From: Aphelenchoides besseyi
Lineage: Eukaryota > Nematoda > Chromadorea > Rhabditida > Aphelenchoididae
DNA length: 64,000 nt
Direction: 5' to 3'
Assembly: GCA_024699855.1 (NCBI GenBank)
Contig: JAMPIQ010000002.1
Span: 13,454,001-13,518,000 of the forward strand
Positions 36,767-49,893 of the stretch are shown one piece after another (positions within the stretch are counted from its first letter, which is position 1; every line of letters begins with the position of its first letter). The notes under the pieces are model-generated. The model was not told the origin of the DNA. It made no database searches and saw only the letters and a program-made list of their open reading frames with translations. The position numbers were made by a program, and so were the translations under genes.

Positions 36767-39337
36767 TTAATTGTAATTCATAGGTGGACTAGTTTTTGCA
36801 GTTAGCATCCAATTAGTGGAACAACGGAAGTGAAAACATCGACATATTTAATAAACAAACCGCGATCTCTGTGGCAGTGGAGCTCTCGAACACGCGCAGT
36901 TGTTTGCAGTCTGCATGAAACGAACACTTACTGTTCCGGGGAAAGGTTACCGAACGTTTTGTACTCAAAAACAAGGATAACTGAGGATTAGCGGTAAACA
37001 AACTGTTCAGCTTCAACGAACAATAACCGAAACAACTGACAAATCTAATGGCAATGTTCTTGGAAATCGATCATAATTGGATTGCAATTAAACTACTACG
37101 TCAGTGTCTTGTTTTCTCTGATTAATGTTCCAGAATTTAGAGCTGAGCGAGGTCGCGCATTCGGACGGGACCAAGTGCAACCTTTCGGGATTAGAGTTCG
37201 CTCGTCATACCCGAGCAACTGCAGTTGTCGGAGGTTGCTGTGTTCGTTTTTTTGCTGCTTGGCACTGACCATTCGGGTTGACTGCGCGGAGAGTTCGACG
37301 GACGATCGCAGAACCTGCCGCGAACAACATAACCGCAAGAAAGAGCCGGGATTTGTTGCGGTTTCTTCTTGAGCGACGATAACACACAACGGCGGATTAA
37401 AGACGACAACGGTTCGCGCAATTCTCGACTAATTGGCTTTTTCGATTTGACCTTCCATTTCTCATCAAGTTCACCATCTTCATCATATCGCCGATGATAG
37501 GAAAAGGGCGGCGTGCAGTTATGCAAATGTTGTTTTGAATTGGAAGCCGATCGGTTGTTGTGCTCCAGCGCGTTTCAGTTTTCTATTTGACTTTCCAATT
37601 GATTTTTTTCTGTGTACGAAGGATCGGGTCAAGAAGCTTTTGAGTCAACCGATCGTCCTTTGCTTGTTTAACGCGAGTCGTCCACTTCGTTTTTAAATCG
37701 CACAAAAGCGACCGTGTTTCGATTTTTGGCCACGAAGTCCGCTCACAGATTTGCAATTTTCAAGTCCCACTTTCGCGTTAGCCGATGTGACGATCAAGTG
37801 CAAATACCACTTCTTTCGACTGATCACTCTCTTTGGTAGTGTATCAACTTAACGGCGTTGATAAAAACGGTTTGCTGTCCAATTCTATCTTTCCTATTAT
37901 TGAGAAACAGTGGTTGTGCTGACCTCATTGACTAGAAAGATCCGCTACAGATGAACAGCAATTCACTTTGCTGGAACCCAAAGATTATTGGTTTTTGATG
38001 TGAAGAAACAAGTTGGTCAGGTATCATTGTTTCAGGAACGTTGCTCACGAACTGCAAAATGCACACCTGGCAATTTTCTTTGTATTTGATTTCATTTATC
38101 CGCTGGTGCGTGCGCTTGTCGATGTGCACATTTGTGGGCAACTCGGGATTGTTGATTTATTCGCTGTTCATATGTTGGAAGAACGACGGTTCTTTGGGTT
38201 TGAATCCAGTTTCGAAACAAACCAATCTGATCGCATTCTTGTGCCTTTATAATGACCAATTAAACACCGACGACAACGTTGTTGTTGCACTTGCTTAAGA
38301 TTGGCGAACTTTACGCCAACGGACCCTCTTTTTTTTGTCAACTGAGTAGCGAAAACGCTTACACTCGATTTTGTTATCTAACGTGCTGTGCTTTAACTGA
38401 AGATCCAGTTCGCGCTGATACGACTTCAACGCGTGTATTGTCCATTGAAAATTGGCGTCAGAAAGGTAATTCACTACTCAAATGGGTTGACATTTCTCGC
38501 TTGAATGGCAATCGATCTGAGCTCTAAATTTTGCGCACTCGATCATTCATGAACCGATTGTGTTCGACCGAACAGTCCTGTGGAAAATTCAGCTTCTCGC
38601 TTTTTTCGATTGTTTGACTTTTACGCGTGGACGACGAGTGTAACAGTCGCTTAAATAGATGGAGGTCAATCTCGGGCTTCGTATCGAGCTTTCGGATCAC
38701 GGCAATAAGTGAGTTATGAATTTGACGGCAGATTGGTGATGGAGTCAATTTGATCCAATGGCATTTGAAAAAAGAGAATCGGGAATAAACCTAAAAAACA
38801 TCATAAAACAACAGTTGTTCCCTTCTTTCGTCCTCCTTGACCGCGTTTTTGTGTCTCGTCGTTCGAAGGCCGAATTCGGTGAAGATCCGAAGGGCCAAAA
38901 CGAATTAACACTTACAGTGGTTTTATGCAAAAAATGTTTATTGAGATCGTGACCAATTAATCCACAACTGTTTATCGTGTTTGTCGACTACAATCTTGCT
39001 CTTCATTCTGTCGATTTTCGACGTGGTCATCAAACGGAAAGGTTGCAATAAATTTTACGAGCTTTTGACGTCCAACTCATGACCATGCTCAACAGTCTTC
39101 ACCTCCTCGTTCAGATAATAACCGAGCAAATTCATCAGTCGTTGAACTTGTAACGGACACACGCTTCCGATTAGAATGATTCAAACTTTTTGATTTCGGT
39201 AGCTCGCGAATTCTATTTAAAACTTCGTTGTCGTGTTCTGTACGAGCAGATTGCGTCAATCATTTCGATTTCATTGACCTTTGCAGAAACGAACGACCTC
39301 TTGCAACACGTAGTTTTTGGCATTTGTCCTCAACGAA
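36767..39337. other. Divergent upstream region of INPP4 and liprin-beta
   Basis: About 2.6 kb between two outward-pointing genes. Short open frames at 37082-37372 and 38013-38527 do not chain together or resemble a family. Presumed promoter sequence and possibly non-coding 5' exons of liprin-beta. Confidence 0.45.
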
Positions 39338-42300
39338 ATGACGGAGATGGACGGTCGCGATCCATTTTACGAGGCGAACATGCTCCTCTCCAACACACTG
39401 AAGCAGTTAGATGAAGTCATGAGCAAAGGTTAGTTTAGCAAGCTATCAACGTTGTTGTGCTCAAGAGCAATTTACGCCAAAAAGTGCTTCGCAAACCTTC
39501 AATCTATCGACTTCAACGTTGATTAGTGTAGTTGCCATTGACTAGAGAGTTTTGTGGGACATTCAAACAAAAAGTGGTTGTCGAAATCAACCAATTAAAC
39601 AGAAACATTCTGTAAATTGCACAGCAGGAATATTAACAAAACCAAGGAAAATTGAGGTCAATCGCCGTAAGCAGTCGGAGTGACGTCCGTTTGCTCTTCT
39701 GAAGTCGCCGCTGCTTTTCCGCCTGTCGATCGCTGCGCGAGTCAAAAGATCGTCGGATTGCGGTTGTGCAAAACACGGAAATGTTTTTGCATTTGACTGC
39801 AAAAGAACATCGATTCCTGTCATTTGTTTCTTGTTAACTGCTTGGCGAAAATCTTGAAATCTCAATTCATCGACTGTATTTAGGACGATTACATGAAGTC
39901 CGCGCCTCTTCAATGCCCAACGAATCGTTTTCGTCGATGACTGAAGAGAATCTCATCGACGACTTATCACCCAACAGTACCGCTCGTCTTATCGAAGATT
40001 ACCGTAACGGCAATCCCAAGTCGGCGTTTACGATTGTCGATCAAATGGGCAACTACAACGGTGCACAATCATTTTTGACGAATGGAAACGTTTACAATCC
40101 GACTTCTCCAACGGATCAACGATGCTCCGATCCGTCGAGTACGTGGGAAGAAAATGTGCATCGAGGTGCCAACAAGCGAGTCAACACAATGTATTGTAGA
40201 TGTTTTAGATACGAACAGTCTGGGCTCCATTGCCGAAAGCTCAACTGGCGAATCTCCACTTTCCGAAATCCATTCCGCTTCTACGAACACGTCCAACTTC
40301 TCCGTTGACAGATTCGTTAAGGTTTGATAAACGTGCCCAACAGCAATTCGAAATGTTCTGTTCAGGCAATTGAAACCGAAAAGCTTCCAGTTCCCAACTT
40401 GAAGACTCGCTACAAAATTCTCAAATGGATCAGTGAAAATGGAACTAATGAAACAGTGAGTTTACTTTTCTTATTCAAACACAAGAAATCTCATCAAAGT
40501 TGCCGCAAAGAACAACGAAATTAGTTCAATTGGATCGCTGAAATGTCTTTCATAATCTCTTATTAATTAGCAACAAATCAAGCAAAAACGATCAAATTGA
40601 CCAACTTCCGAACGTTTTCCTTCTCAAAAGCTGCCCAAGCAGACGAGCAGCCGCTGGTTGAAACTCATGTCCGTTTCCGTGTTGACGCCGTCGCTTTCAC
40701 CTCGTCTTTCAATCGAAGTCGTGCTTTTGGATCAAATCGGCGCTGCGAAACGGGAAACACCGGTCGATCATTACCTCATTGACACGACTTTTGCCGCCTT
40801 TGTCGTCCAGTCGCTTTCACTTTTCAACGGCATACTCTCGACCAAACCGTCCCAGAAATATTTGTAGACTTTACGTGATCTCTTCGATCGGCATTTCCTC
40901 GTGTCAAGAATCTGTTGTCGACGAACTCTTATTGTGCTTAAACGAAGTGAAAGGAGAGCGTCTTTAGTGCAGTTTATAGTCTTTGGAATGTGCTGATTTC
41001 ACAAGGTTCACATTTGGATTGACCGATTGAACAAAATGATCAGTCCAATTGATCTATCGGTCCTTGTTTAAGCCAGCTGGTTGTTGTTGCTATATCAACA
41101 TAATACTTGAGAAAGAAACTACCGTATTGCTTGACTTCTATTCATCATCATGGAATCTCGTATCGATGGAAAAGTTCGTCGTAACTCTCTTCCGTACGCT
41201 CATCCAACCTCCGGGCGTTTGGCCGAAGAAGCTCTGCGTACACGACCTATTGGCGAAATTCAACGAAACGCAACACAATCGGCGACTTCTGTTGACTTGG
41301 CAAGTGTTGGGTTAAGGAATGCGAGTAGTGGTGTAAGCATCACTTTTCGAGATGGTCGTGGAAACCTAAGGTACGTCTCAATTGTCTACAGCACGTGAAT
41401 TGATCGATTGCATGTTTGATTTCGATTTAAAAACCAACGAGTTGAGAATTTTCGGTTAATTTTAGTCAACTAGAAGCGCAATAAAAAAACAAACCCAATG
41501 ACCAGTTCAATGTTTATAAACGAGCCGGCAGTAGAAACCAAAACGAAAGACCGCGCGGTTTGTCGGTTGACACCAATGTGCCCCTTTTTACGTGTCGTAT
41601 TCTTCGCATTGTAAGTTTTGGGAGAATTTTCGATTCTTATTTTCACTGCTAATCACAAGAATTTGCTTTCGCTAGATCCTTTAACTACTCACTAGCCACT
41701 CAAAACATTGCGTTCATTGAAATTTGTAGCTTCTGAGACGATCAATCGATTCCAGTTTATCAGATGCACTCATGATTCTACTTTACACTGCAGCTTTTGA
41801 GATCATTTTGTGTTCGTTTTTCATACTTTGGTCTCAATCAAATGGTGGGGATAAAAATAGCGTGTAGTTATTGCATTCCCACGATCGTGGACAATGAAAT
41901 CCACTGGCGGTTCCGAGCCACATTCCTCAGATTCCAAAGACACCGATGTCCAATCGGCCGGCTAGTGCATTCCACGGCCATCAAACTAGTCGCTCGCTTA
42001 CCTTCGAGTCTCAAGTGGCACGCGTTTGTTGTCGAGGCTCGTTGCTTCTTCAGTACCGCCTGTTCGTAATGGCCGAAATGACGGTGGAGGAAATTGGATT
42101 GGACCAAAAATGAATGACAGGCTATAAACTAAAAGCGACTTCATACCAAAACGGGAACTTTTACTGATTACCGAAAACATCAATCAAACATGCAAATTCG
42201 ATCTTATTACGTAATTTTTAAATTCGTTTTTGTATTATTATCAATGCAAATCTCTACAGAAGCTCATCGACGACAAATTCGGAGACTTCACGTGTGGCTC

Positions 42301-45300
42301 GACCGTATATCACACATTACAGTGATTCGGGATTTAGTAGCACGTTGAGTAGTGGTTCCAGTTTCTCGTATCTGCCACCTCCACCACCTTATCGTTTTCG
42401 TTCGGCAACCAGTGGAAGCGATGGAGTAAGTGAATCATCGATCTCTGGAGCTACTGCCAATGGTGGTTCGACGACACCTCGTCTTATTAGTTTGAATCCC
42501 GGCGCAATTCGAATTTGTGGTGCACCTTTGAATCCGGAAATTTGTCCTACAGTTGAAGAGTCCAGTTTGCTACAACAAAGTCAATTTCTTCATTTTCAAC
42601 AGATTTCTCAACAATTCGACACATCTCCGAATCAACATCAGTATCAGAAATCGCTTCAACCACAACATTTCAATCTGACTAACACCGTTGAATCCATCGA
42701 TTTTGGCAAACATGACGACTCTCGAGCTAATATTCCGGTTGCTCATCGAATTCATCGCAGTTTGAGTGACTCAAAATACGGGCACTTTGAGCCCAGTTCT
42801 CGTCACTCTCGACTTTCAACAGCTACAGTCGTTGGTGCAGAGAGCGGCAATTCGATGATCTCTCCGATGGCATCTTACGACGCTTTGCAAAACTACGCGT
42901 CTTTGCGAGCGACATCGTCGTTGCAGTCAACAAACAAAATGGGAAACTCGGATCCCTACGTTGGGAATCGAGGATCTAGTTGGACGAACTCGAGAATAAG
43001 CCTTGCAAGTTACCAAATGACTTTCGAGCAAAAACTTGTTAGTACGAACAGAATCCGAAAGCGGATATTCAACAGGCGGTCTTGGTCGTGATCTTCAAGT
43101 TTCGATTTCATGATTGCGATTAATTATTAATCAAAGCGCAAGCCAATGTTTCCAATGAGCGATGTTGCCGCTAGAAAATGCCAGAAAATAGGAAATAGCA
43201 CTTGTTTTCCGGCATAGTTTCCCGCTTCATTTAAGGAATGAGTGCGGTTGTCTCAAGCGAATGGTTTCGCTGATACTTCAAATGGACACTGCCGCCGTTT
43301 TCTTTTAAGCGGTTTGGCTGTTTATCAGCGAAATAAACTCGTCTTTTCGACAAATACCCAGTAATTGAAACAACCCAAAGTGCGTGGCCAACAGGGAAGT
43401 CACCTTGTTATTTACATTAATTTGATGGTCAATGCAAAGAAGAATGTATGTCAAGTTCATTTAACGTCAAATGACTGACGTCTTTATCTGAATGCGTTGG
43501 ATGAGTTCGAATCGAATTTCGTTTACGAAAGCTCGTCTTATGCAAATGACCACATAGCTATTATTACATACAAAACACAATACGATGCTAGTTCGGAAAT
43601 GTTTTGCTGCACTTTAACGTTCATTTCCGTAGCATTGATCAAATTGTTCAAATCTGATGAGCATCGAACTGGTCGAGGTGACCATTTTAATGGGCAAAGC
43701 TCATCAACAGAAAACGAAAATCCGCCGAACTCGAACGGAACGACTGCCGATGAAGACGTCCGGTGTCGTTGGACCAGTGGCCACCCTTCAACTTTTTTTT
43801 TCTTTTTCTTGTTTGCATCTTAGGGCGGGTTTTGAACGCGCGTTTATTCTTGTCATCATGATTAGAAGTACGTCAAAGACGAGCACTTTGATGCAACGAT
43901 GATTGTAAATGTGTTGATTTCAGTTTCGTACAAAAACAACCACTGACCTTTGAGATTATCCAGTAGCATTCGTAGCTGTGTAGTAAAATCTTTGCTCTTT
44001 TCAAATCTGATCAGCAAAACGTTTCCTATGTCTCGAAAAGCATGTTTGAATTCTTAGCTTCGTTTTTGAGTTCAGTGTTTTTACTGCGTGCCGAAACTCG
44101 TCTCTTAATGCATCCAATCTTAACCTGATTTGTTGGTCAGTTTGGGTCGTCCGAAACAGTCAAAACGACTTGCTCGTCTTTTTTGCTTCTGCTTTTGGAT
44201 TCTAATTTTTGAAACAAAGCCAAAATCTGCGCCAATAAACGAATACAAAGATCGCGGAGCACGTGATAGAATGGACATTCGATCTGCATGAATTGTTTTA
44301 GCAGAACGAATGTTGTTCGAAGGTTCAGTCTGCGCATCTTCCACCATTTGCTTGTTCACCAACTCGTCGTTGCAAAACGGTTAACGGGGCGAGTGTCCAA
44401 ATTTTGTCGTCATTACGCGCGGACAGCGTGTGTCGGTGGCAATCGTTTTTGGCTTTTCAGTCGCCGGTTGGAACGCAAAACCGTTCCGTTCAACCGCCCT
44501 CATTGCTTTTAGTCCGTTTGCTTAACTGTTTGAGGCGGGAGGATTGTAAATATTACCAACGGGTTTAGTTATATCCATAATCACGATCAAGCCTTCTGAT
44601 TGATGGCTTGTTGCACGGTGCATGAGTTCTCAGAACGAATGTCAATTTGAACTCAAGTATAATTTCCAGTTTATTCGAAAATCAACTATATTTCACTAAC
44701 TGTTTTGATCACAAACTTTGTTTCAGAGTCCTTCGCCTTCCATGTCCACAGTTTCATGTCCGGAATATCCCGAGTTACAAGAGAAACTACGTCGTTTGGC
44801 CTTGACTAGAGACACCCTATCACTTCAGGTAGGATTCAATGTTTATCGTTTATGAATAATGTATTTTGTAGGTCGATGTTTTAAATGACCAAGTTGTTGC
44901 TCAAAAGGAAAAAATCCGAGATCTCGAATCCTTGTTGGACAATAAACGCAAGATGTACTCGTATGAAACTCTATCGGAGGTACGTGGAATTCGAAATCTC
45001 AAGTTATTTGCAAGAAAAATATGCCCCCAAGTATTTCGGCATATTCAATGCCTTTCGAACGCATCTGAAATCAATATTCTCATCATTAAATGGAAAACAT
45101 TTTGAATTCGATTTTTTGCAACGGCGGTTTATGATATTCGGGAAATGATGTTTATTAAGTTGAACTCAACTCGAAATGTTTTCGCATAACGGAAATCTGA
45201 GTTCTGAGCTTTTTCTAAGCAGATCGACAAACAATGTTGGGAATTAAAAGAACCAATTTGTCTCTGAACATTTTTGAAGTTGTAGATCATTTCTCGACTC

Positions 45301-48300
45301 ATTCACTCTCTTTCTAGCATCCGTCAGCCAGTAATCAAGCCGGTTTGCTTCGCGAGATTTCCGAGCTGAAGAATCGATTTGCCACTGTACAACGTGAAAA
45401 GGCCGAAGCAGAGAAACGTTTGCAAAACTCACAAGTAAGTAGCGGTAAGAACGGAAAGCTGCTTGGAAACCATCTGGAAAAAATCCAAAATAATTTATTA
45501 CCTCCTTGACTCTGTTGTTTTGCTCTCGAGTACATGCATGTAATTTCTTTTTTTTAAGACGGAAATTGAACGCTTAACGACCTCCATACAAACGCTCATG
45601 AACCAGTACAACATTCCGGTTCAAAAGTTGCTGCACATGTCTTCCACGGACGAGAGTAGGAGACTAATTCTGATTGACAAATGGACATCATTCGGTTGAT
45701 TTCAGATCAAGAGATGGAACAATTGCGGCAAGTTGTTCAACGATTAATGGCGGACAACGAAAAGAAGAAACTGGAGATCAACTCGTTGCGCAATCAACTC
45801 GAATCGACTAGTGGCCGTGGATCCGATAGTGCAATTGAAGAGAACGGAGCTTCTGCTCGCGATCGATCAACACCCACTACTCATCAAAAACAAAACGGCA
45901 CGTCCCCCACGTTCAGTTCGCAGTTTCAACAGAAAGCAAATCAACCGTTCGACATCAACACTCAACTTCGTAAACTGCTAGTCGATGATGTCAAAGAGAA
46001 CATGGCTCATTCCTCATCTTTCCCGGCGAGTTTATGTAACAGCGTTCATCCGCCATCTTCACATCATTTCCAACAATCAGGTCATGGATTTTTGCCTCGC
46101 TCACAAATTCAACCTTCCACCTCTTACTTATCGTCGTTGTCAGCAAATGCAACTCCGTCCACGGGGACGTGGGATATGAACGCACCTAGACACCAACTCC
46201 ATCATACTACCTCCATGTTTGCTCAACCGACTCAGCCCTTTACCGATAGAACGTACGTTTTTGTAACTGGTTTCTATAGTCGATCTGCTTTTATTCTGAA
46301 GCAGAATAATGTGATATTAATTCTGGAGTTTCAGTCACAATCCAACTCCACCAACGGCTCGACAATTAGCCGCCGAATTGGACGAAATTCTGCGTGGAAA
46401 CGGCGATCTTCATCAGCTACCACCACACGCAAACAATCTTTTCGCCACCACCAGTTTGCCTCGCTCTCTACACAGTAAAGTGAGTGTATGAAGACGAAAA
46501 GTTGAAAACTATAGTCTTCGATAATTAGTCGTTTAATCAAACATTTTCAGTCGAACTCCACTCTCAATCTTTCGCGCTCTAAGCTGACTGCAGCAAGCAG
46601 CTCGGCGGTCGGTGGTGAGTTTCTTTACACGCCCTCAAATCCCCAATATGCGCATCAATATCCACTTCAACCGCGTCGTGGTAGCAGTTTGTTTGGTAGT
46701 TCAGCAATTGCGGGTGATGGGTCATTACAAATGACCGAAAGCGTGAAGAGTACGCCGGAAACCGGAAATTTTCTGCAACGTTGGTTGGGACGCTCGGCAC
46801 GTAATTTGCACGTTGCGGGGCCTCCAACTTCCAAGACAACTTCAGGCAAGCAATCTCTTTCTAAATCGACGCCCAATTTGGCACCGCGTGGAATTGCCGT
46901 TCATCGAGATTTCACACAATGCAGTGATTCTGAAGCAGAGAGTGAGAATTCAACAACATTTATGCACTAATTTGTTTACTAATCTCAAAGTTTAAGTACT
47001 GAGTTTCATTAAAGCAATGAACTTAACACAAAGATGCTTAAATTTGTTTTAGTTTATGTTTCACATCTAATCATCAATGTTAGTTGCGCGTTAATACAAA
47101 TGTTGAGTTTCGCAAATGTCTTTGAATTTATGGGTTTCAAATGCAACATAACCGCTAAACTTAACGCTTTTATGAAAACATCTACTGATCTTAAGTAATG
47201 GTTGATTTCAGCTGATAGCGACGACGAAATGACTCGTAGTCGTATTCCGTCGGTTACGACGTCTAACGGAAAATTCAAACGTGGTCGCACACGTTCAACA
47301 TTGCGAAACATTTTCGGCAAATTGACACGCAGTACTTCACAAGAGATCCGAGCACCAAACCTAAGTCGTGGAATAAGGTACACGATTTGTATAAGACATT
47401 TGATTATTGTATTTTCAGACCTTCTGCAAGTGCACGAGTAGTTTCTTTGGGTGCTCCACTTACTGGTAATATTCCCATTCGACCTTTGGTTAATCAGTTT
47501 TGTGACTGGTCCACGGAAGTTGTATGCGAGTGGTTAGCTGAAGTCGGCTTCGGACAATACATTCCCGATGCGGAACGATCGATTCGATCCGGCCGCCATT
47601 TGCTCAATATGACAAATGCAGAGCTGGAGAAGGAAGTTGGAATTAAGCCGTTGATGCACAGAAAGAAATTACGTTGTCTGTTGAATTGCATTGAGAGGAA
47701 CACGAGCAACACGTTGGAGGCGGCTGATCGAATGGATGTTCATCAAGTAGTTATTGATAACATGATTAAGATTTGATGGAGTGTTTTAGGTTATGCTTTG
47801 GCTTGACGATATCGGTTTGCCACAACTTCGAGATGTTTTTGCGGAAAACATGATCGACGGTCAAATGCTTTTGTGTCTTACGGTTCAGGATTTAGTGGAA
47901 ATGAAAATCGTGACGGCGATGAATCACGCGACAATCGCACGCGCAATTCAATTTCTTCGTTCGGTTGACTTCTCGCATCAACGAATGATCAAATCATTCA
48001 AAGGCGTAAGATACGAAATAACTTATCGGTTTCAAATACGTTGTTTGCAGGACGTGACACAAATGGACAAATGTCCGGATGAAGTAGAGAAGTGGGCTCA
48101 CTCTTGTGTTGTCCAGTGGCTTAAGGAAATCGATTTGAAAGAATTCACGCAGAATCTCATGTTTTCGGGAATCCACGGCGCTTTGATGGTACACGATCCA
48201 ACGTTCACTGCTGAATCACTGTCCGAAGTCCTTCAAATTCCACCGCACAAAACGTTGCTTCGACGTCATTTGAGTTCGCACTTCAACAAAATTCTCGGAC

Positions 48301-48615
48301 AAGAGATCATCAGCTATAAACGCGAACTTCTCACTCAACCAAATGTCACGTTTCTGACTCCCTCGTTAAGAATTCGGGTAAGAGATTCTGAACTAATGAC
48401 AACTAAACGAGTTTGTGACTTTAGCTGGTGAAAAAAGGATTCTCTTTGGGCCGAAAAGGTAAAAACGAAATCTTTGTTGAACCCGATCTTCCCGTTTGTC
48501 CAACGGACGTCTCGATGTTGGTACGTCAAAATTGATGTTCTTGATGTTCAATTTCTGTTTTCAGTTAAACACGTCAAGGTCGAGCAATTCATTTATGGAT
48601 ACCAGCAACGTTTAA
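39338..48615 (+). CDS. PPFIBP: Liprin-beta (PPFIBP family), long 5' form
   Basis: Scaffold that binds liprin-alpha at synapses and adhesion sites (HLB-1 in C. elegans). Exons: 39338-39428, 39884-40165, 40209-40321, 40366-40455, then common exons 44727-44828, 44872-44979, 45318-45434, 45559-45655, 45706-46252, 46335-46479, 46551-46941, 47212-47377, 47419-47746, 47790-48005, 48051-48377, 48425-48520, 48565-48615; about 1088 residues. The coiled coil has TRDTLSLQVDVLNDQVVAQK and EKIRDLESLLDN, matching liprin-beta. Three C-terminal SAM domains follow: WSTEVVCEWLAEVGFGQYIP...LHRKKL-like, LWLDDIGLPQLRDVFAENMI, and CVVQWLKEIDLKEFTQNLMF with IPPHKTLLRRHLSSHFN. The acceptor at 40209 is chosen over one at 40200 because it gives a 43 nt intron. 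Poly(A) signal AATAAA at 48770-48775. The 4.3 kb intron before 44727 holds an alternative 5' module. Confidence 0.93.
41150..43037 (+). CDS. PPFIBP: Alternative 5' exons of liprin-beta
   Basis: Exon 41150-41370 opens with ATG (MESRIDGKVRRNSLPYAHPT) and has no acceptor just upstream, so it looks like a first coding exon. It splices to 42260-43037, a long Ser-rich, Gln-rich and Pro-rich exon (SSTLSSGSSFSYLPPPPPYR). The donor at 43038 (GTTAGT) leaves phase 0, the same phase as exon 40366-40455, so either can join the common exon at 44727. The resulting product would be about 1229 residues with a different, low-complexity N-terminus of 333 residues. No domain is recognised in it. It could instead be a separate gene, but I find no in-frame terminal exon or stop at a sensible place before 44727. 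Confidence 0.7.
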
Positions 48616-49870
48616 GAGTGTTCGAGAGTCTTTCATCATAAACTTTTATACCTTCCACAAGAAAGTTGTTTGAGTCGAAATCGTGTGTGTTTTTAGCCTC
48701 GTTAATGACGGTTCAGCTATTTTTTGTACATAACGATAATGCGCCAAATGACTTGTAAAATTCTGGTTAAATAAAGATATAGTCTATTGCCCCGAAAGTT
48801 AACCGAAGGTGTGAAAGTTTTCAGACCCCACCAATTGTGCACTAGATTGCGAGTTTCCTGATAGAGTGATCATTTAGCGGTTGTTGTTCACAAATATGGT
48901 GCTGGAAATTTCGGTGCATTTCATTTCTGATCGTTGATCACGAATTGATCATCTAAATATTGTGAGTACTTCAAAATTGCTGTTCCTGCACCGAAACGCA
49001 AGTTGATCGTTTAGTCGAAGGTAAACAAGAGATTTGAAGGCTCTTAAATAGCACGTAGTAACATCTTAAGAGGCAATAAGTTATTTGTTTTCAACCACTG
49101 ATCCATGAAGAATATAATGAAATATCCATCTACTTCATTTATTGTCAAAGTTGTTTTTAATTGTTGTGATGATTGACGACCTTCATTTGGGTCTATTTTT
49201 AGTGTTTCCGTAACGAGACGAAACATCCGAAGCTAAGAATAGAACCAGTTAGCAGGTCTGTTTTCTCGACTCCTCGTGGTGTTGACAAATGAACACAAAA
49301 CGGTTGGTCGTTTTGTTTGATTAATTAAACCACTTGAGCATTGATGATCGCGCAACCAATCAAACATTCATCAAAAAGTTTCAGCGACGTTTACAGAAAA
49401 CAACAAAAACAACGTGCGCAGTTGGTTGCTTAACACAAACTTCACTTCGTCGTATGCTGTGTTTTGCTTCACCGTAAAGTCGTTATTTTTGACCGAAGCA
49501 ACAAACACACACACTGTCAAAAAAAGACTCAATTAAAAGATACAGTAGTCAAGAAGATTGATCAGTCATTGACGGTTGATCTCACGACGTCAACAAAATA
49601 AGAATCAAAGATAGAAAGTTTGGATCAAAAACGATTAAGGTCATTGTGAGATTTTTGACGTTGTTTTTGCGGAGATCATCCGCATTAACAGTTAGAAGTC
49701 TTATATTCTTTGAGAAGATTGTTGGTTCTGTCACGAACATACGATTGTTCTTCTATGTGATCAGTAAGTAATTAGTGAAAGTGATCAAAGTAACAGTAAA
49801 CGTTTGGGTTTGAAACTTGTTTCCAATTAACGAAGTTTTGTTTTTAATCTTTGAAACCTTATTTTCGGTT

Positions 49871-49893
49871 ACCACGTGGTCCGACCACGTGGT
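49871..49893. promoter_or_regulatory. Two ACCACGTGGT palindromes, 13 bp apart
   Basis: Perfect 10-bp palindromes at 49871-49880 and 49884-49893. The core CACGTG is the E-box bound by bHLH-zipper factors (Myc/Max, MITF/TFEB, USF families). Two more copies lie 3.2 kb downstream. Function is inferred. Confidence 0.5.

Noticed and set aside
40200..40208. Earlier acceptor (TTGTAG) for liprin-beta exon 3
   Set aside because: In frame, but would give a 34 nt intron; the acceptor nine bases on gives 43 nt, like the neighbours. Not fully excluded.
46616..46630. GGTGAGTTT donor-like site in liprin-beta exon 46551-46941
   Set aside because: The frame reads straight through for 100 more codons of liprin-like sequence and no matching acceptor is needed.
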